Assembly (NCBI GenBank): GCA_019285715.1
Contig: CP079108.1
Location: 3,983,001 to 4,047,000 of the forward strand
Reading direction: 5' to 3'
Length of the DNA: 64,000 bases
Source of the DNA: Sphingosinicellaceae bacterium
GTDB lineage: Bacteria > Pseudomonadota > Alphaproteobacteria > Sphingomonadales > Sphingomonadaceae
Shown here: piece by piece, positions 17,360 to 26,738 of the stretch
Layout: the number at the start of each line of letters is the position of its first letter
How positions within the stretch are numbered: the first letter of the stretch is position 1
Notes under the pieces: model-generated
What the model was told of the DNA's origin: nothing
Database searches by the model: none
The model's input: only the letters and a program-made list of their open reading frames with translations
Program-made: the position numbers and the translations under genes

Positions 17360-18606
17360 GCCAACACCTGAGCATTGGCGATCACAGCCCGTCGTGTCGT
17401 GCCGGCGGTCGCAAGCAGGATAACTACCGCCAATGCATAGAGCGCTGCAAGCGAGCCGAGAGCCGATGCCATGCCGAACGCGCCTGCCGCCTTAGCAACG
17501 AAGAGCGGCGCGATGCCGGCACCAGCAAAGCCACACGTCGTCATTAGGCCGACTGCCGTGGCGCGGGCGGTGGGCGGTACCACGTCCTGCATCGCGGCGT
17601 AGATGCAGCCGTCGAACAGACCCTTGCCGAGCGTCGTCCCGATCAGCACCAACGCCACTTGCGTGCCCGACGTCACCCAAGCCATCGGGGCAAGCAGCAA
17701 TGCCGCCACAGCAAGACCAATGGCGAGTGTGTAAAAGCGACCTGCTGGCGTTTTGCGCGCCAGGAGGTCCGCGAGCAAACCCCCAAGTGGGACGGCAACG
17801 AACCCTGCGATGTTAATGCTCGCGGCGCCGTATAGCGCCGACCCCGCAAGGCTTTCGCCGAGTGCGTCATGGACGAAGGTCGGTGCCCAGACGGTGATGC
17901 CGCTGGCGACGGTGTTCGCGAGGAAAAACACCGCAAACAGCATCAAAGCGGGTTTTATCCGCAGGACAATCCCGTAGGGTTCTGGCTTCAGTCCCTTTTC
18001 GGCCGCGGTATGACGGATCGGTGCATCGCGCAGTGTCCGAAACAGCACCGCCGTCCAAACGAGGCCCGCGCCGGCAAACACCATAAACGGCGCGCGCCAG
18101 CCAAGCCGATCGGCGATGAGGCCGGCGAGGACTGCTCCCAGACCCGATCCTGCGAAGACCGCCGTCTGATGCAGTGACAGCGCACGGCTACGCCTTTCGG
18201 ACCCGTGCCAGTCCCCGATCAAAGCTGTTGCGGTAGGATAGTAGGTAGACTCGCCGACAGCGACCACCGCGCGAAGCGCCAGCAACATGCCAAATCCTGC
18301 CGAAAGTGGCATGAGGCCCGTTGCTACGCTCCAAAACATCAAACCGTAGATAACGACCCGCGTTCGCCGTGTACCGTCGCCGAGTCGGCCGGCGAAAAGC
18401 GCAGCGGCGGCGTAGACCCAAAAGAATACACTCGACACGAGAGCGAGCTCGGTCGGCCCAAGGCCGAACTCGGACCTGATCGCGGGCATGACAGCAACGA
18501 TGACCGAACGGTCCGCGGCGTTCAGGAAGGCTACTACCCATAGCAACCCGATCAACATCCACGGGTAATGCGGCGACGACGACGGGTTGTTCGTTGACGT
18601 GGCCAT
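17356..18606 (-). CDS. MFS transporter, anion:cation-symporter type
   Basis: A 416-residue inner-membrane permease with 12 predicted helices. The first reads MLIGLLWVVAFLNAADRSVI, and the loop between helices 2 and 3 carries GRLGDGTRRTR, the MFS motif. The N-terminal signature (NAADRSVIVAVMPAIRSEFG) resembles sugar-acid transporters of the hexuronate/galactonate group. ATG 18606 is chosen because GGAG lies five bases upstream. The frame opens further to 18630, but that would overlap the kinase gene. Ten bases separate it from glycerate kinase, supporting import of a sugar-acid or glycosylated glycerate. Confidence 0.87.
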   Translation of the reverse strand: MATSTNNPSSSPHYPWMLIGLLWVVAFLNAADRSVIVAVMPAIRSEFGLGPTELALVSSVFFWVYAAAALFAGRLGDGTRRTRVVIYGLMFWSVATGLMPLSAGFGMLLALRAVVAVGESTYYPTATALIGDWHGSERRSRALSLHQTAVFAGSGLGAVLAGLIADRLGWRAPFMVFAGAGLVWTAVLFRTLRDAPIRHTAAEKGLKPEPYGIVLRIKPALMLFAVFFLANTVASGITVWAPTFVHDALGESLAGSALYGAASINIAGFVAVPLGGLLADLLARKTPAGRFYTLAIGLAVAALLLAPMAWVTSGTQVALVLIGTTLGKGLFDGCIYAAMQDVVPPTARATAVGLMTTCGFAGAGIAPLFVAKAAGAFGMASALGSLAALYALAVVILLATAGTTRRAVIANAQVLA

Positions 18607-18616
18607 CACATCTCCA

Positions 18617-19903
18617 TCAACTGTCCGCATCGATCAAGATCGCGCGGAAGTCGTTGACGTTGGTCAGTGTCGGACCCGTAACGACGATGTCGCCGAGACG
18701 TTCGAAGAAGAGATAGGCGTTGTTCTCGGTCAAGAACTGGATTGGATCGAGACCGAGCGCTGCGGCGCGGGCAAGCGTGGTGGGCGTGACGATCGCGCCG
18801 GCTGCGTCCTCGGTACCGTCGATCCCATCGGTATCGCAGGCGATAGCCCAAATGCCGGTCGCGCCATTGAGCGCAATTGCCAGGCCCAAGCAATACTCTA
18901 GGTTACGGCCGCCACGGCCAGCCTTGTTGACGACCGTCACCGTCGTCTCGCCGCCGGAAACGATCGCACGGCGCACGCCGTCCTTGGCTAGGCGCCGCGA
19001 GAGCGCGCCGTGACTTGCGCCGAGGTGGCGCGCCTCGGCCTGTAGCTGATCGCCAAGATCGGTAACCTGATAGCCGAGATCGCGAGCCATTTCACCTGCA
19101 GCGAAGAGCGCGTCGCGGGCTCTTGCAATTATTGCGGTCTCGGCACCGGCGACGCCAAGGGTGTCGGCTGCAGGCGTTTCGTTGACCGGGTCAGCAAGTG
19201 CTTGCATCACTTCTGGTGAGGATGTGATGCCGTAGCGCTGGAGGACTTCACGCGCCTGTTCGAGACTGCTGGTATCGGCGACGGTCGGGCCCGACGACAC
19301 GAAACTGGGATCATCCCCCGGCACGTCCGAGATGATCCACGTTGTAACGGCAGCATGCCGAGCGGCAACCGCGAGGCGGCCGCCCTTGATCAGCGAAAGA
19401 TGCTTGCGGACCCGATTTATCTCCTCGATCGTTGCACCCGACTGCAGAAGTGCACGGGTGACGACCTGCTTGTCGGCCAGCGTCACGCCTTTCACCGGGG
19501 CCGCAAGCAGCGCCGAGCCACCCCCCGACAGCAGGACCAACAGATGATCGCCTGCTTCCAGCCCGTGCGCCAACTCAAGCGCACGATGAGCGGCGCGCAC
19601 GCTGTCCTGATCGGGATAAGGATGGCCGGCCTCGATTAGCTCGACGCCCGGCCAATCGACGCCGCTGTCCGGCAGATGGCCTTTCCGTGTGACGACCAGT
19701 CCCTCGATCCGCCCCTTGGCCCGGACGTGGGCAACGCGCATCATCTCGGCCGCACCCTTGCCGACCGCGATGACGACGGTGCGACCATGTAGCGCCAGCG
19801 GAATGTGTGCCGGCATCGCGGTCCACGGTAAGACCGCGCGTACTGCCTCGGCGAACAAGCTTCGCAACTCCGCGCGAACCCGTTCTCCAGCTTTGGCAGA
19901 CAT
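18617..19903 (-). CDS. Glycerate 2-kinase (MOFRL family)
   Basis: A 428-residue kinase that phosphorylates D-glycerate to 2-phosphoglycerate with ATP. The family features are GRTVVIAVGKGAAEM near the N-terminus, VVTRKGHLPD, LLVLLSGGGSALLAAP, INRVRKHLSLIKGGRLA, and the C-terminal MOFRL domain with VSGGETTVTV and ACDTDGIDGTEDAAGA. ATG 19903 is used. An AGGAGG at 19920-19925 is too far (16 bases), so a start slightly upstream such as GTG 19942 remains possible. It is the first enzyme gene of the operon and stands behind its own 127-base leader containing a putative LysR box. Its presence is the strongest hint that glycerate is released by this pathway. Confidence 0.9.
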   Translation of the reverse strand: MSAKAGERVRAELRSLFAEAVRAVLPWTAMPAHIPLALHGRTVVIAVGKGAAEMMRVAHVRAKGRIEGLVVTRKGHLPDSGVDWPGVELIEAGHPYPDQDSVRAAHRALELAHGLEAGDHLLVLLSGGGSALLAAPVKGVTLADKQVVTRALLQSGATIEEINRVRKHLSLIKGGRLAVAARHAAVTTWIISDVPGDDPSFVSSGPTVADTSSLEQAREVLQRYGITSSPEVMQALADPVNETPAADTLGVAGAETAIIARARDALFAAGEMARDLGYQVTDLGDQLQAEARHLGASHGALSRRLAKDGVRRAIVSGGETTVTVVNKAGRGGRNLEYCLGLAIALNGATGIWAIACDTDGIDGTEDAAGAIVTPTTLARAAALGLDPIQFLTENNAYLFFERLGDIVVTGPTLTNVNDFRAILIDADS

Positions 19904-19999
19904 GCTGTCGATGATAACGTCCTCCTGGCTGGCGGCGACCACATTGTCCGATTGAAGCGACTTTGCCGGATAACCAAGCCAGCGAACCTGCAACGCTCC

Positions 20000-20022
20000 G
20001 TTGTAAAAGTTGCAACAGTGCG
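20000..20022 (+). promoter_or_regulatory. Putative LysR operator upstream of glycerate kinase
   Basis: GTTG-N6-TTGCAACAGTGCG. The GTTG-N9-CAAC dyad forms a T-N11-A box typical of LysR regulators. It lies about 97 bases upstream of the glycerate kinase start. The same element occurs on the other side of the LysR gene, which makes chance unlikely. Confidence 0.6.
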
Positions 20023-20030
20023 CTTCGGCT

Positions 20031-20933
20031 TTAGAGTTCCCAGGAAAGCGTCGGGCGCAGGTGCTCGACGAGGAAATCGATCAGCTTGCGGACGCGAACC
20101 GGCACGCCTTTGGGGTCGGCAAAAAGGGCAAAGAAGTGCATGTCCGCGGTATGCCAGTCCGGAAGCACTTCGATCAATCTGCCTTCCGCAAGGTCGCGCT
20201 TACATAAAAAGGCAGGCAGGGTAGCGATGCCCAGTTCGGAGAGCACCGCCTGTCGCAGCAGGATAAAGTCGTTGCACAGCAGACGCGGGGTGAACTCCAC
20301 CGTAACTTCAGCGTCCGCCGAATGCAGGCTCCAGCGATGCCGACGATCAATCATCCCGGCTGCAAGCAAGTCGAAGCGCGGCAGGTCGACATGGCTTTGC
20401 GGAGTACCATTCCGCTCGAAATAACCAGGTGCGCCGAACGCGCCGCAGCCCGTCGAGCCGAGCTTCACTGCGATCAGCCCAGAGTCCGCGAACGGTCCAA
20501 CGGCGAGCGCGACGTCGAAGCCCGCCTGCAACAGGCCAACTGCATCGTCGCTCAAAACGCTCACCAAGCGCACGTCGGGGAACTGCTGGAGGAACCTTGC
20601 AAGCAGCGGGCCGATCAGGCTTTGGCCGAGCACGTAGGGTATTGCGATCTTGACGACGCCGTGGGGCACCGCGCGGCGGTTCACCAGCGCACGCTCACCG
20701 TCCCGCAGCACTCCCATCGAACGCAGGCAATAATCGAAAAAGGTTGCACCGTCTTGGGTGACCGTCACGGCACGGGTGGTGCGGTGAAGCAGTTGTACGC
20801 CAAGATGCTCCTCCAGGCGTGAGAGGCGCCGACTGACCGTGGACTTCGGAAGGCCGAGGACATGGCCCGCTTTCGTCAGGCTCTCGGTTTCGACGACTTT
20901 CGTGAACACCATGAGGTCGCCGAGATCGAGCAT
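20031..20933 (-). CDS. LysR-family transcriptional regulator
   Basis: A 300-residue regulator. The winged helix-turn-helix is at residues 1-60 (MVFTKVVETESLTKAGHVLG followed by PKSTVSRRLSRLEEHLGVQLLHRTTR), and a periplasmic-binding-like effector domain follows (GVVKIAIPYVLGQSLIGPLL). It lies between the divergent TonB receptor and the glycerate kinase operon, and a shared dyad element lies on each side. The simplest reading is a local regulator of both arms responding to the locus substrate or a breakdown product. The ATG at 20933 puts the HTH at the normal distance from the N-terminus. Confidence 0.9.
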   Translation of the reverse strand: MLDLGDLMVFTKVVETESLTKAGHVLGLPKSTVSRRLSRLEEHLGVQLLHRTTRAVTVTQDGATFFDYCLRSMGVLRDGERALVNRRAVPHGVVKIAIPYVLGQSLIGPLLARFLQQFPDVRLVSVLSDDAVGLLQAGFDVALAVGPFADSGLIAVKLGSTGCGAFGAPGYFERNGTPQSHVDLPRFDLLAAGMIDRRHRWSLHSADAEVTVEFTPRLLCNDFILLRQAVLSELGIATLPAFLCKRDLAEGRLIEVLPDWHTADMHFFALFADPKGVPVRVRKLIDFLVEHLRPTLSWEL

Positions 20934-20951
20934 AACGCAGTGCTAAGGTAT

Positions 20952-20974
20952 GTTGAGCGATTTGCAACAGTGCG
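20952..20974 (+). promoter_or_regulatory. Putative LysR operator in the lysR-TonB receptor divergent promoter
   Basis: A second GTTG-N6-TTGCAACAGTGCG, with the same T-N11-A dyad as at 20000-20022. It sits 19 bases upstream of the LysR start codon and 95 bases upstream of the TonB receptor start, a typical site for autoregulation and divergent activation. Confidence 0.6.
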
Positions 20975-21068
20975 TTGCGCGATCGCCGACTTCCCGACCT
21001 ATGTCTCTGGCCTCACGCTCGTCAAATCCAAAGACGCGTAACAAAGCGTCGGAGCAGGGGAGAGAAAG

Positions 21069-23618
21069 ATGAGCCGCTTAGCCACGTCCGGTCTCAAAGT
21101 CGCCATGCTGACGACATCAGCGTTCTGGGCACTACCAGTTGTGGCACAAGTTGCGCCAGACAGCACCCGAACCAGCGCACCGACCGCAGCCGTCGGGACT
21201 CCCGACGACCGTCCGCCACAGGACGATCAAAGCGAGATCATCGTGACCGGAACAAGTGTCGCGCGTCGCGCCCTCGACACACCGCTGGCGGTGTCGACGA
21301 TCAACGCGGACAGCCTGCAACGGACCAGCCAGATCAACCAGGCCGACATTCTCAACACGATTCCGACGATCAAGGCCGACGGCGGTGGCGGTGAGGTCGC
21401 GGCCAACGTCTTCGTTCGCGGTTTGCCCTCGGGCGGTCAGTACCAATTTACGCCACTTGAATACGACGGCATTCCGGTGCTTTCGACCTTCGGTCTGAAT
21501 TCCTCAGCCTTTGACGTGTATTATCGCAACGATCTCGGACTGGACCGGCTCGAGTTCGTCCGCGGCGGCGTGTCGAACCTGTTCGGACCTGGCTCGGTCG
21601 CTGGGCTCATCAACTATATCAGCCGGACCGGCGGCGACGAGATGCGGGGTACGGCTCAGCTCGAGATTGCGGAGCGGGGGCGCTACAAAGGCGACGTAGC
21701 CGTCAGCGGGCCACTTGGACACGGCCTCTATTATGCGCTGTCTGGCTGGTACCGCACCGACGACGGTCCGATCCGAACCGGGCTTGACACCAAGGGCTAC
21801 CAAGTCCGCGGCAATCTGAAATACGAGTTTCCCGACCAGAGCGGTTCGATCACTGTTTACGGACAGTACATCGACGATCAGGTGCAGTATTATCTGCCAG
21901 TGCCGCTGGACGGCAAAACCCGGAATCGAACAGCGGGTAATGACGGCAAGAAGGTTTATCAGGTCATCAACAACAACGTGGCCGGGCTCGGCTTTAACAC
22001 GCCTGACGGACCGTTTACGACCGATATCACCGACGGCGTCACGACCAAGGGCGGGCAGATCGCCGTCGCCTTCGACAAAAAGTTTGGTGACTCCGGGTTT
22101 GCGATCAACGGTCGCGGTAAGTATTCGCGATACGCTCACAAGTTCGGGCTTTGGTCGGACGGCGACGGCATCATCAACGTGCCCGAAACCCAGGCGAGTT
22201 TTCTCACCAATCGCGGACTAGGCTCGACGGGCAATGCGAGCTTCACCTACGCGGACGATGGCACCACATTGCCCGGCGATAACATCCTGTTCGCCAATCG
22301 CTTCACGGATCGCAATCGCCCGACGCATGACTACACCGGCGAACTAAACCTGACACTGGATGCCGAAACCGGGTCGGTGCATCACAACTTTACGCTAGGC
22401 GGCTTCTATGCCGACGCGACGGCGCGCGATTTCAACGTGACGACGACCTATCTCGGCGAGTTCAACAACAAAGCCCGTTTGGTGGACCTCACGGTCACCA
22501 ACCCAGTGACCAACCTGCAGACGATCTATTCACGCGATGGGCTACTTAACGCCGGTGCGGGCTATGTCAACAACCGTGCCGAGGTGAAGCGCTACGCCGC
22601 CTATTTCGCTGACCAGACAAGGATCGGCGATCGCTTCAATCTCGATATCGGGGTGCGAGTGGAGCATTTGAGCGGTGACATCAGCCGGGAACGGACCTCA
22701 GTCACGGTCACCGACGCGACGACCCCCAATCTGTCCCCAGCGCTGCGCGACGTGATCTGGGGCAATGACGGCTACCTCACCGGTCACGTGTCTTCGACAC
22801 AATGGGCAGTTGCAGGTGGCGCCTTGTACAAGGTTTCGGACCGGGTCAGCCTATACGTAAACGGTTCCCGGGGTTATTTCTTTCCCGAGATCAGGGCAGT
22901 GCAATTTCGTCCGCTGCCCGTAGGGACTGCCGCGAACGCCAGCGTTTCCCCCGGCACCAACACATATGACGGCGAGATCATCAAACAATTCGAGGGCGGC
23001 ATCAAGGTCGACCAGCCCTGGTTCAACCTGACTGCGGCAGCCTTCTACACCAAGCTCGACAACCGCCGGCAGATCAATTTCATCAACGACGGCGCGGGCG
23101 GTTTCACCGAACAGGTCAACCTCGTCGCCACCCGCTCGTATGGGGTCGAAGGCACGCTGGATGTCAAGATCCTTGATCACCTGCACTTCAATGGCAACCT
23201 GACTTTGACCAACGCAAAATACACGAAGTTTCAACAGAACGGGACCGTTTCGGTCTTTGTCGGTAAAGACTTGGAGAGACAGCCGGATCTTTTGTATAAC
23301 GCCGGACTATACTACGACGATGATCGGTTTGATCTCTCAATTTCGACAAATTATACCGGAGATAACTTTACGGCGGCGAACAATGCAATCCGTTTGAATG
23401 GCTGGAACGTGGTCAATCTCGACACGGGGATTAAGATGCGGGTGCTCGGCGACCGGCACGTCAGGCTGAGTCTCAACATCTTCAACTTGCTGAATACCGA
23501 CGCAGTCACCGAGGGGTCTCCGCGGCAGGACATCAATCAGGCGGCCGGAGGGGATTATTTCGTCGGTCGCCCGGTGCTGCCGCGGCGCCTGACTGGCCGC
23601 CTGACATTCAACTTCTAA
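21069..23618 (+). CDS. TonB-dependent outer-membrane receptor
   Basis: An 849-residue outer-membrane transporter. A signal peptide ending in LPVVAQV is followed by a TonB-box-like SEIIVTGTSVARR, a plug domain (about residues 70-180, with NVFVRGLPSGGQYQFTPLEY and RLEFVRGGVSNLFG), and a beta-barrel ending RLTGRLTFNF with the terminal aromatic residue. GGGGAG precedes the ATG. In sphingomonads such receptors commonly import oligosaccharides. Here it heads a unit with a GH63-like hydrolase and a PhyH protein, and diverges from the LysR/glycerate kinase arm, so it probably imports the glycoside processed by the locus. Confidence 0.92.
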   Translation: MSRLATSGLKVAMLTTSAFWALPVVAQVAPDSTRTSAPTAAVGTPDDRPPQDDQSEIIVTGTSVARRALDTPLAVSTINADSLQRTSQINQADILNTIPTIKADGGGGEVAANVFVRGLPSGGQYQFTPLEYDGIPVLSTFGLNSSAFDVYYRNDLGLDRLEFVRGGVSNLFGPGSVAGLINYISRTGGDEMRGTAQLEIAERGRYKGDVAVSGPLGHGLYYALSGWYRTDDGPIRTGLDTKGYQVRGNLKYEFPDQSGSITVYGQYIDDQVQYYLPVPLDGKTRNRTAGNDGKKVYQVINNNVAGLGFNTPDGPFTTDITDGVTTKGGQIAVAFDKKFGDSGFAINGRGKYSRYAHKFGLWSDGDGIINVPETQASFLTNRGLGSTGNASFTYADDGTTLPGDNILFANRFTDRNRPTHDYTGELNLTLDAETGSVHHNFTLGGFYADATARDFNVTTTYLGEFNNKARLVDLTVTNPVTNLQTIYSRDGLLNAGAGYVNNRAEVKRYAAYFADQTRIGDRFNLDIGVRVEHLSGDISRERTSVTVTDATTPNLSPALRDVIWGNDGYLTGHVSSTQWAVAGGALYKVSDRVSLYVNGSRGYFFPEIRAVQFRPLPVGTAANASVSPGTNTYDGEIIKQFEGGIKVDQPWFNLTAAAFYTKLDNRRQINFINDGAGGFTEQVNLVATRSYGVEGTLDVKILDHLHFNGNLTLTNAKYTKFQQNGTVSVFVGKDLERQPDLLYNAGLYYDDDRFDLSISTNYTGDNFTAANNAIRLNGWNVVNLDTGIKMRVLGDRHVRLSLNIFNLLNTDAVTEGSPRQDINQAAGGDYFVGRPVLPRRLTGRLTFNF

Positions 23619-23676
23619 CGATCTCCAGTAAGTTGAGCGGGCCTCCGGGCCAGTTCTCATCATTGACGGATAGCAT

Positions 23677-24957
23677 GTGACCGAACCCGACAAAACCGCC
23701 CTTGATGAGGCCGCGCGCGCGATCTTGAAGGAGAACGATCGTGGCGGCTACACCGTGCCGAATGGTCGGGTATACCCGTTCCAGTGGAACTGGGATTCGG
23801 CGTTCGTCGCGCTCGGCTTTGACACTTTCGACCGTGACCGCGCCTGGACCGAGATCGAGACGCTGTTTCAGGCCCAGTGGGCGGACGGCTTCCTTCCCCA
23901 CATCGTCTTTTGGCAGGACGACGCGGGCTACTTCCCCGGCCCCGACGTGTGGGGTGCCCAGCGTACGCCTCGGACATCCGGAATCACACAGCCACCGGTC
24001 GCCGCAACGGTCGTTCGGCGGCTCTGGGACAGCGCCGTCTCGGCTAGCAGCGCCGAAGCCTTCCGGATCCGCGTCGAAAAGCTGTTCGACCAGCTGCTGG
24101 CGTGGCACCGATGGTTCGCCGAAGTCCGTGATCCGGAAGGGCGCGGGGTGGTCGTCGCGATGCATCCTTGGGAGACGGGCCGCGACAATTCTCCGGAATG
24201 GGACGCCCCGGGAGAACTGATCGACGTTTCGAACGTGGGCGATTACATCCGTCGAGATACGGGGCATCTCGACGCTAAGATGCGCCCCACCAAACTCGAG
24301 TACGACCGTTACCTGGCGCTCGTCCAATACGGCCGTGCCCAGGGCTGGGATCACGCTCGCATCGCCACTAGCAATCCATTTCGCGTTGCGGACGTCGGGA
24401 TGTCGATGATCCTTTTACGGGCCAATCGCGACCTGCTAGCGCTCGCCCGCATGCTCGGACGAGACAGCGGCGAGATCGTCGCTTGGATCGAACGTGCGGA
24501 GACGGGTATCGGCTGGTTGTGGGACGAGGCCGCAGAATGCTGGTGCTCGCGCGACCTGTTGACCGGGCGGTCTTCCGGGCTGGTGACCAGCGCCTCATTC
24601 CTGAGCTTCTACGCCGGACTCGCCGATCCGGGGCGTGATGCCGCCACAATAGGGCATATCGAACGGATCGTCGGGACAGTCCGCTACCTGATGCCGAGCC
24701 TTGATCCCGATGATCCCGGCTTCCAGATGATCCGCTACTGGCGCGGTCCCGTATGGGCCGTCGTCAACTGGATGATCGGCACTGGCCTCGCCGAGGCGGG
24801 TCAAGAACGCTGGGCCGCCAAGGTCCGCGACGATACCTGCGTCCTGATCGCCCGTCACGGCTTCTTCGAAGCCTTCAGCCCTGTTGACGGCACCTGCAGT
24901 GGCGGCGGTGACTTCTCATGGACAGCGGCGATCTGGCTGGTTTGGGCCAAGGGCTGA
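23677..24957 (+). CDS. MGH1-like (GH63-related) glycoside hydrolase
   Basis: A 426-residue (alpha/alpha)6-barrel hydrolase. Landmarks are YPFQWNWDSAFVALGFDTFD near the N-terminus, FLPHIVF, GITQPPVAATVV, VVVAMHPWETGRDNSPEWD, MSMILLRANRDLLALA, YWRGPVWAVVNWM, and a C-terminal GTCSGGGDFSWTAAIWL. These match the mannosylglycerate-hydrolase/glucosidase-I-like group. Characterised relatives hydrolyse mannosyl- or glucosylglycerate, which would yield the glycerate used by the nearby kinase. It begins with GTG 23677, 58 bases after the TonB receptor, with no signal peptide, so it acts in the cytosol. Confidence 0.82.
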   Translation: MTEPDKTALDEAARAILKENDRGGYTVPNGRVYPFQWNWDSAFVALGFDTFDRDRAWTEIETLFQAQWADGFLPHIVFWQDDAGYFPGPDVWGAQRTPRTSGITQPPVAATVVRRLWDSAVSASSAEAFRIRVEKLFDQLLAWHRWFAEVRDPEGRGVVVAMHPWETGRDNSPEWDAPGELIDVSNVGDYIRRDTGHLDAKMRPTKLEYDRYLALVQYGRAQGWDHARIATSNPFRVADVGMSMILLRANRDLLALARMLGRDSGEIVAWIERAETGIGWLWDEAAECWCSRDLLTGRSSGLVTSASFLSFYAGLADPGRDAATIGHIERIVGTVRYLMPSLDPDDPGFQMIRYWRGPVWAVVNWMIGTGLAEAGQERWAAKVRDDTCVLIARHGFFEAFSPVDGTCSGGGDFSWTAAIWLVWAKG

Positions 24958-24964
24958 CGGCGCG

Positions 24965-25873
24965 ATGGACGCATATTATCCCGATCACCACATCGCTCCG
25001 CTGTCGGTCGCGTACCCTGCTTCTGCAGTGCCAAGCGACCTCGACGAATATTTGTTCGACCTGCGCGGCTATCTAATTCTTCCGGCACTGCTCAGTGCCG
25101 ACGACCTGCGCGATGCGAATTCACGGATCGACGCGCTCCCGCCGCTGTCCCGCGGTGAATGGCACGGCTGGCTTCAACGCGAGGACCACCCTGATCATCG
25201 CGGCATCAGCTATCAGCAAGCCTATGAACTCGGGGGAGTATTCGAGCGACTGATCGATCACCCACGATACCTGAACTATGTTCTGCGGTTCCTTGGCGGA
25301 CAGGACACCTATGATACCTATCACGGACCCGGCTTCGTCGACGAAAACTTCATTACGCTGCGCGGGCCCGGCGACGCCATTCCGGTGCATTCGGGCGGCC
25401 ACGAGCGCGCCAAGCGGACGAGTTACGGCTATCACAATGGCCGCTTCGAGTGCGGCCAGATCAATGTCCTGACTGCGCTTACCGACATCGGACCCGGCGA
25501 CGGCGCAACGATGGTTATCCCCGGATCGCACAAGTCGAACATCATCCATCCCGCGTTCCTGCGCCGCGACCGCAAACACGAATGGTCCTCCGCCGGCGGC
25601 GGCTCGGTAGACGGTGTCGAGGGCGCGATTGAGGTCCATCTGAAGGCGGGCGACGCCATCTTGTTCGTCGACGCGCTCTGCCATGGTTCGGCCCTGCGGC
25701 AGAAGCCGGGCGACCGGCGGATCAGCGTTTACCGCTACGGCTCGGCCTGGAACCGGACCCGTTTCGGTCACCAGCCCTCGCCCGAGCTGCTCGCACGGCT
25801 GAACCCGCTGGCGCGTCGTCTGATCCACCCCCGCGACCTGATCCGGCCGCCCGGCACGCCGCCACGTTGGTAG
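24965..25873 (+). CDS. Phytanoyl-CoA dioxygenase (PhyH) family protein
   Basis: A 302-residue Fe(II)/2-oxoglutarate-dependent oxygenase-like protein. LFDLRGYLILPALLS is the family's N-terminal beta-strand element, and GDGATMVIPGSHKSN plus DALCHGSALRQKPGDRRISV carry the distal histidine and 2-oxoglutarate Arg region. The usual HxD is less clear (IPVHSGGHERAKR), so catalytic competence is uncertain. ATG 24965 lies seven bases after the hydrolase stop. The longer frame from 24884 overlaps that gene. PhyH proteins in sugar loci are mostly uncharacterised. Confidence 0.8.
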   Translation: MDAYYPDHHIAPLSVAYPASAVPSDLDEYLFDLRGYLILPALLSADDLRDANSRIDALPPLSRGEWHGWLQREDHPDHRGISYQQAYELGGVFERLIDHPRYLNYVLRFLGGQDTYDTYHGPGFVDENFITLRGPGDAIPVHSGGHERAKRTSYGYHNGRFECGQINVLTALTDIGPGDGATMVIPGSHKSNIIHPAFLRRDRKHEWSSAGGGSVDGVEGAIEVHLKAGDAILFVDALCHGSALRQKPGDRRISVYRYGSAWNRTRFGHQPSPELLARLNPLARRLIHPRDLIRPPGTPPRW

Positions 25874-25874
25874 C

Positions 25875-26651
25875 TTAGCGATCCGGATCGACCGGAAGCA
25901 GATGTGCCGCCGCGCGGATTCCCGAGGGGCTGCTGCCAAGGACGCGCCGCACCGTCTTGTTGAAGTGCTGCGGATCCGGGATCCCGGCACGTTCGGCGAT
26001 ACGCCAAACTGGCAAGTCGGTCGATTCGAGCAGATAGCGCGCATGCTCGACGCGGCGCAGGAGCAGGCGATGCGGCACCGTCGTGCTGTAGCGCGAGCGG
26101 AATGCCCGTGCGAGATGGGCCTGGCCGCACCCGGCGGCGGCGGCGACGTCGGCGGCGCTTAGCGGCTCGGTGAACCGCTGGTCGATCAGCGCGGCGGCAC
26201 GCTCGGCGACCCCGGGCCGGGCAAGTGGTTTGTCATCGGTGAGCTCGAGCAGCAACGTCTGTAGGGCAAGTCCGGCAAGCGTTGCTGCGGTCGACCCGCC
26301 GCGTGCATAAAGCGCCGCGATATGGGCCATCTTCTCGCGCGTGTCTTGGCGGCCCGTAATGTGCAGCGGCATCGACACGGTCTCACCTCGCGCCGCCGTG
26401 GTGAAATGAATGCACCAGTGTGCGCCTGGGGCATCGAGATCGTAGGCCGAGGCATCCCCAGCAGGGCTGATGGTTACGTCGCCGCGGGCGATCTGCCGTT
26501 TCCCGCCAGTCAGCCGAACTCGTCCCGTATAGTCGTGGCAATGCAGCGCATGCGTCGCGCCGAGATAGCGGGTCTCGTACCCGCGATCGGCGAGCGGGAA
26601 CCGCCCGGCGACCGAGATCCGGGGGATGGAGGCAAGCGGCCAATCGAACAT
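25875..26651 (-). CDS. AraC-family transcriptional regulator
   Basis: A 258-residue regulator with an N-terminal cupin-like sensing half (DRGYETRYLGATHALHCHDY and following beta-strands). The C-terminal double helix-turn-helix contains FTEPLSAADVAAAAGCGQAH and VWRIAERAGIPDPQHFNKTV, which ends in the conserved RRVLGSSPSGIR. It converges with the PhyH gene at 25873 and diverges from the second PhyH gene at 26739, with 87 bases between. It is the likely regulator of the 26.7-30.9 kb unit. Confidence 0.9.
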   Translation of the reverse strand: MFDWPLASIPRISVAGRFPLADRGYETRYLGATHALHCHDYTGRVRLTGGKRQIARGDVTISPAGDASAYDLDAPGAHWCIHFTTAARGETVSMPLHITGRQDTREKMAHIAALYARGGSTAATLAGLALQTLLLELTDDKPLARPGVAERAAALIDQRFTEPLSAADVAAAAGCGQAHLARAFRSRYSTTVPHRLLLRRVEHARYLLESTDLPVWRIAERAGIPDPQHFNKTVRRVLGSSPSGIRAAAHLLPVDPDR

Positions 26652-26738
26652 GCGATTTTATACCACAAAGGGATACTGGCGCCATAGGCGTTGCCCTGAA
26701 ATCCCGCCATGATCAAAGCGACATCAGGAGAGCCTCTC

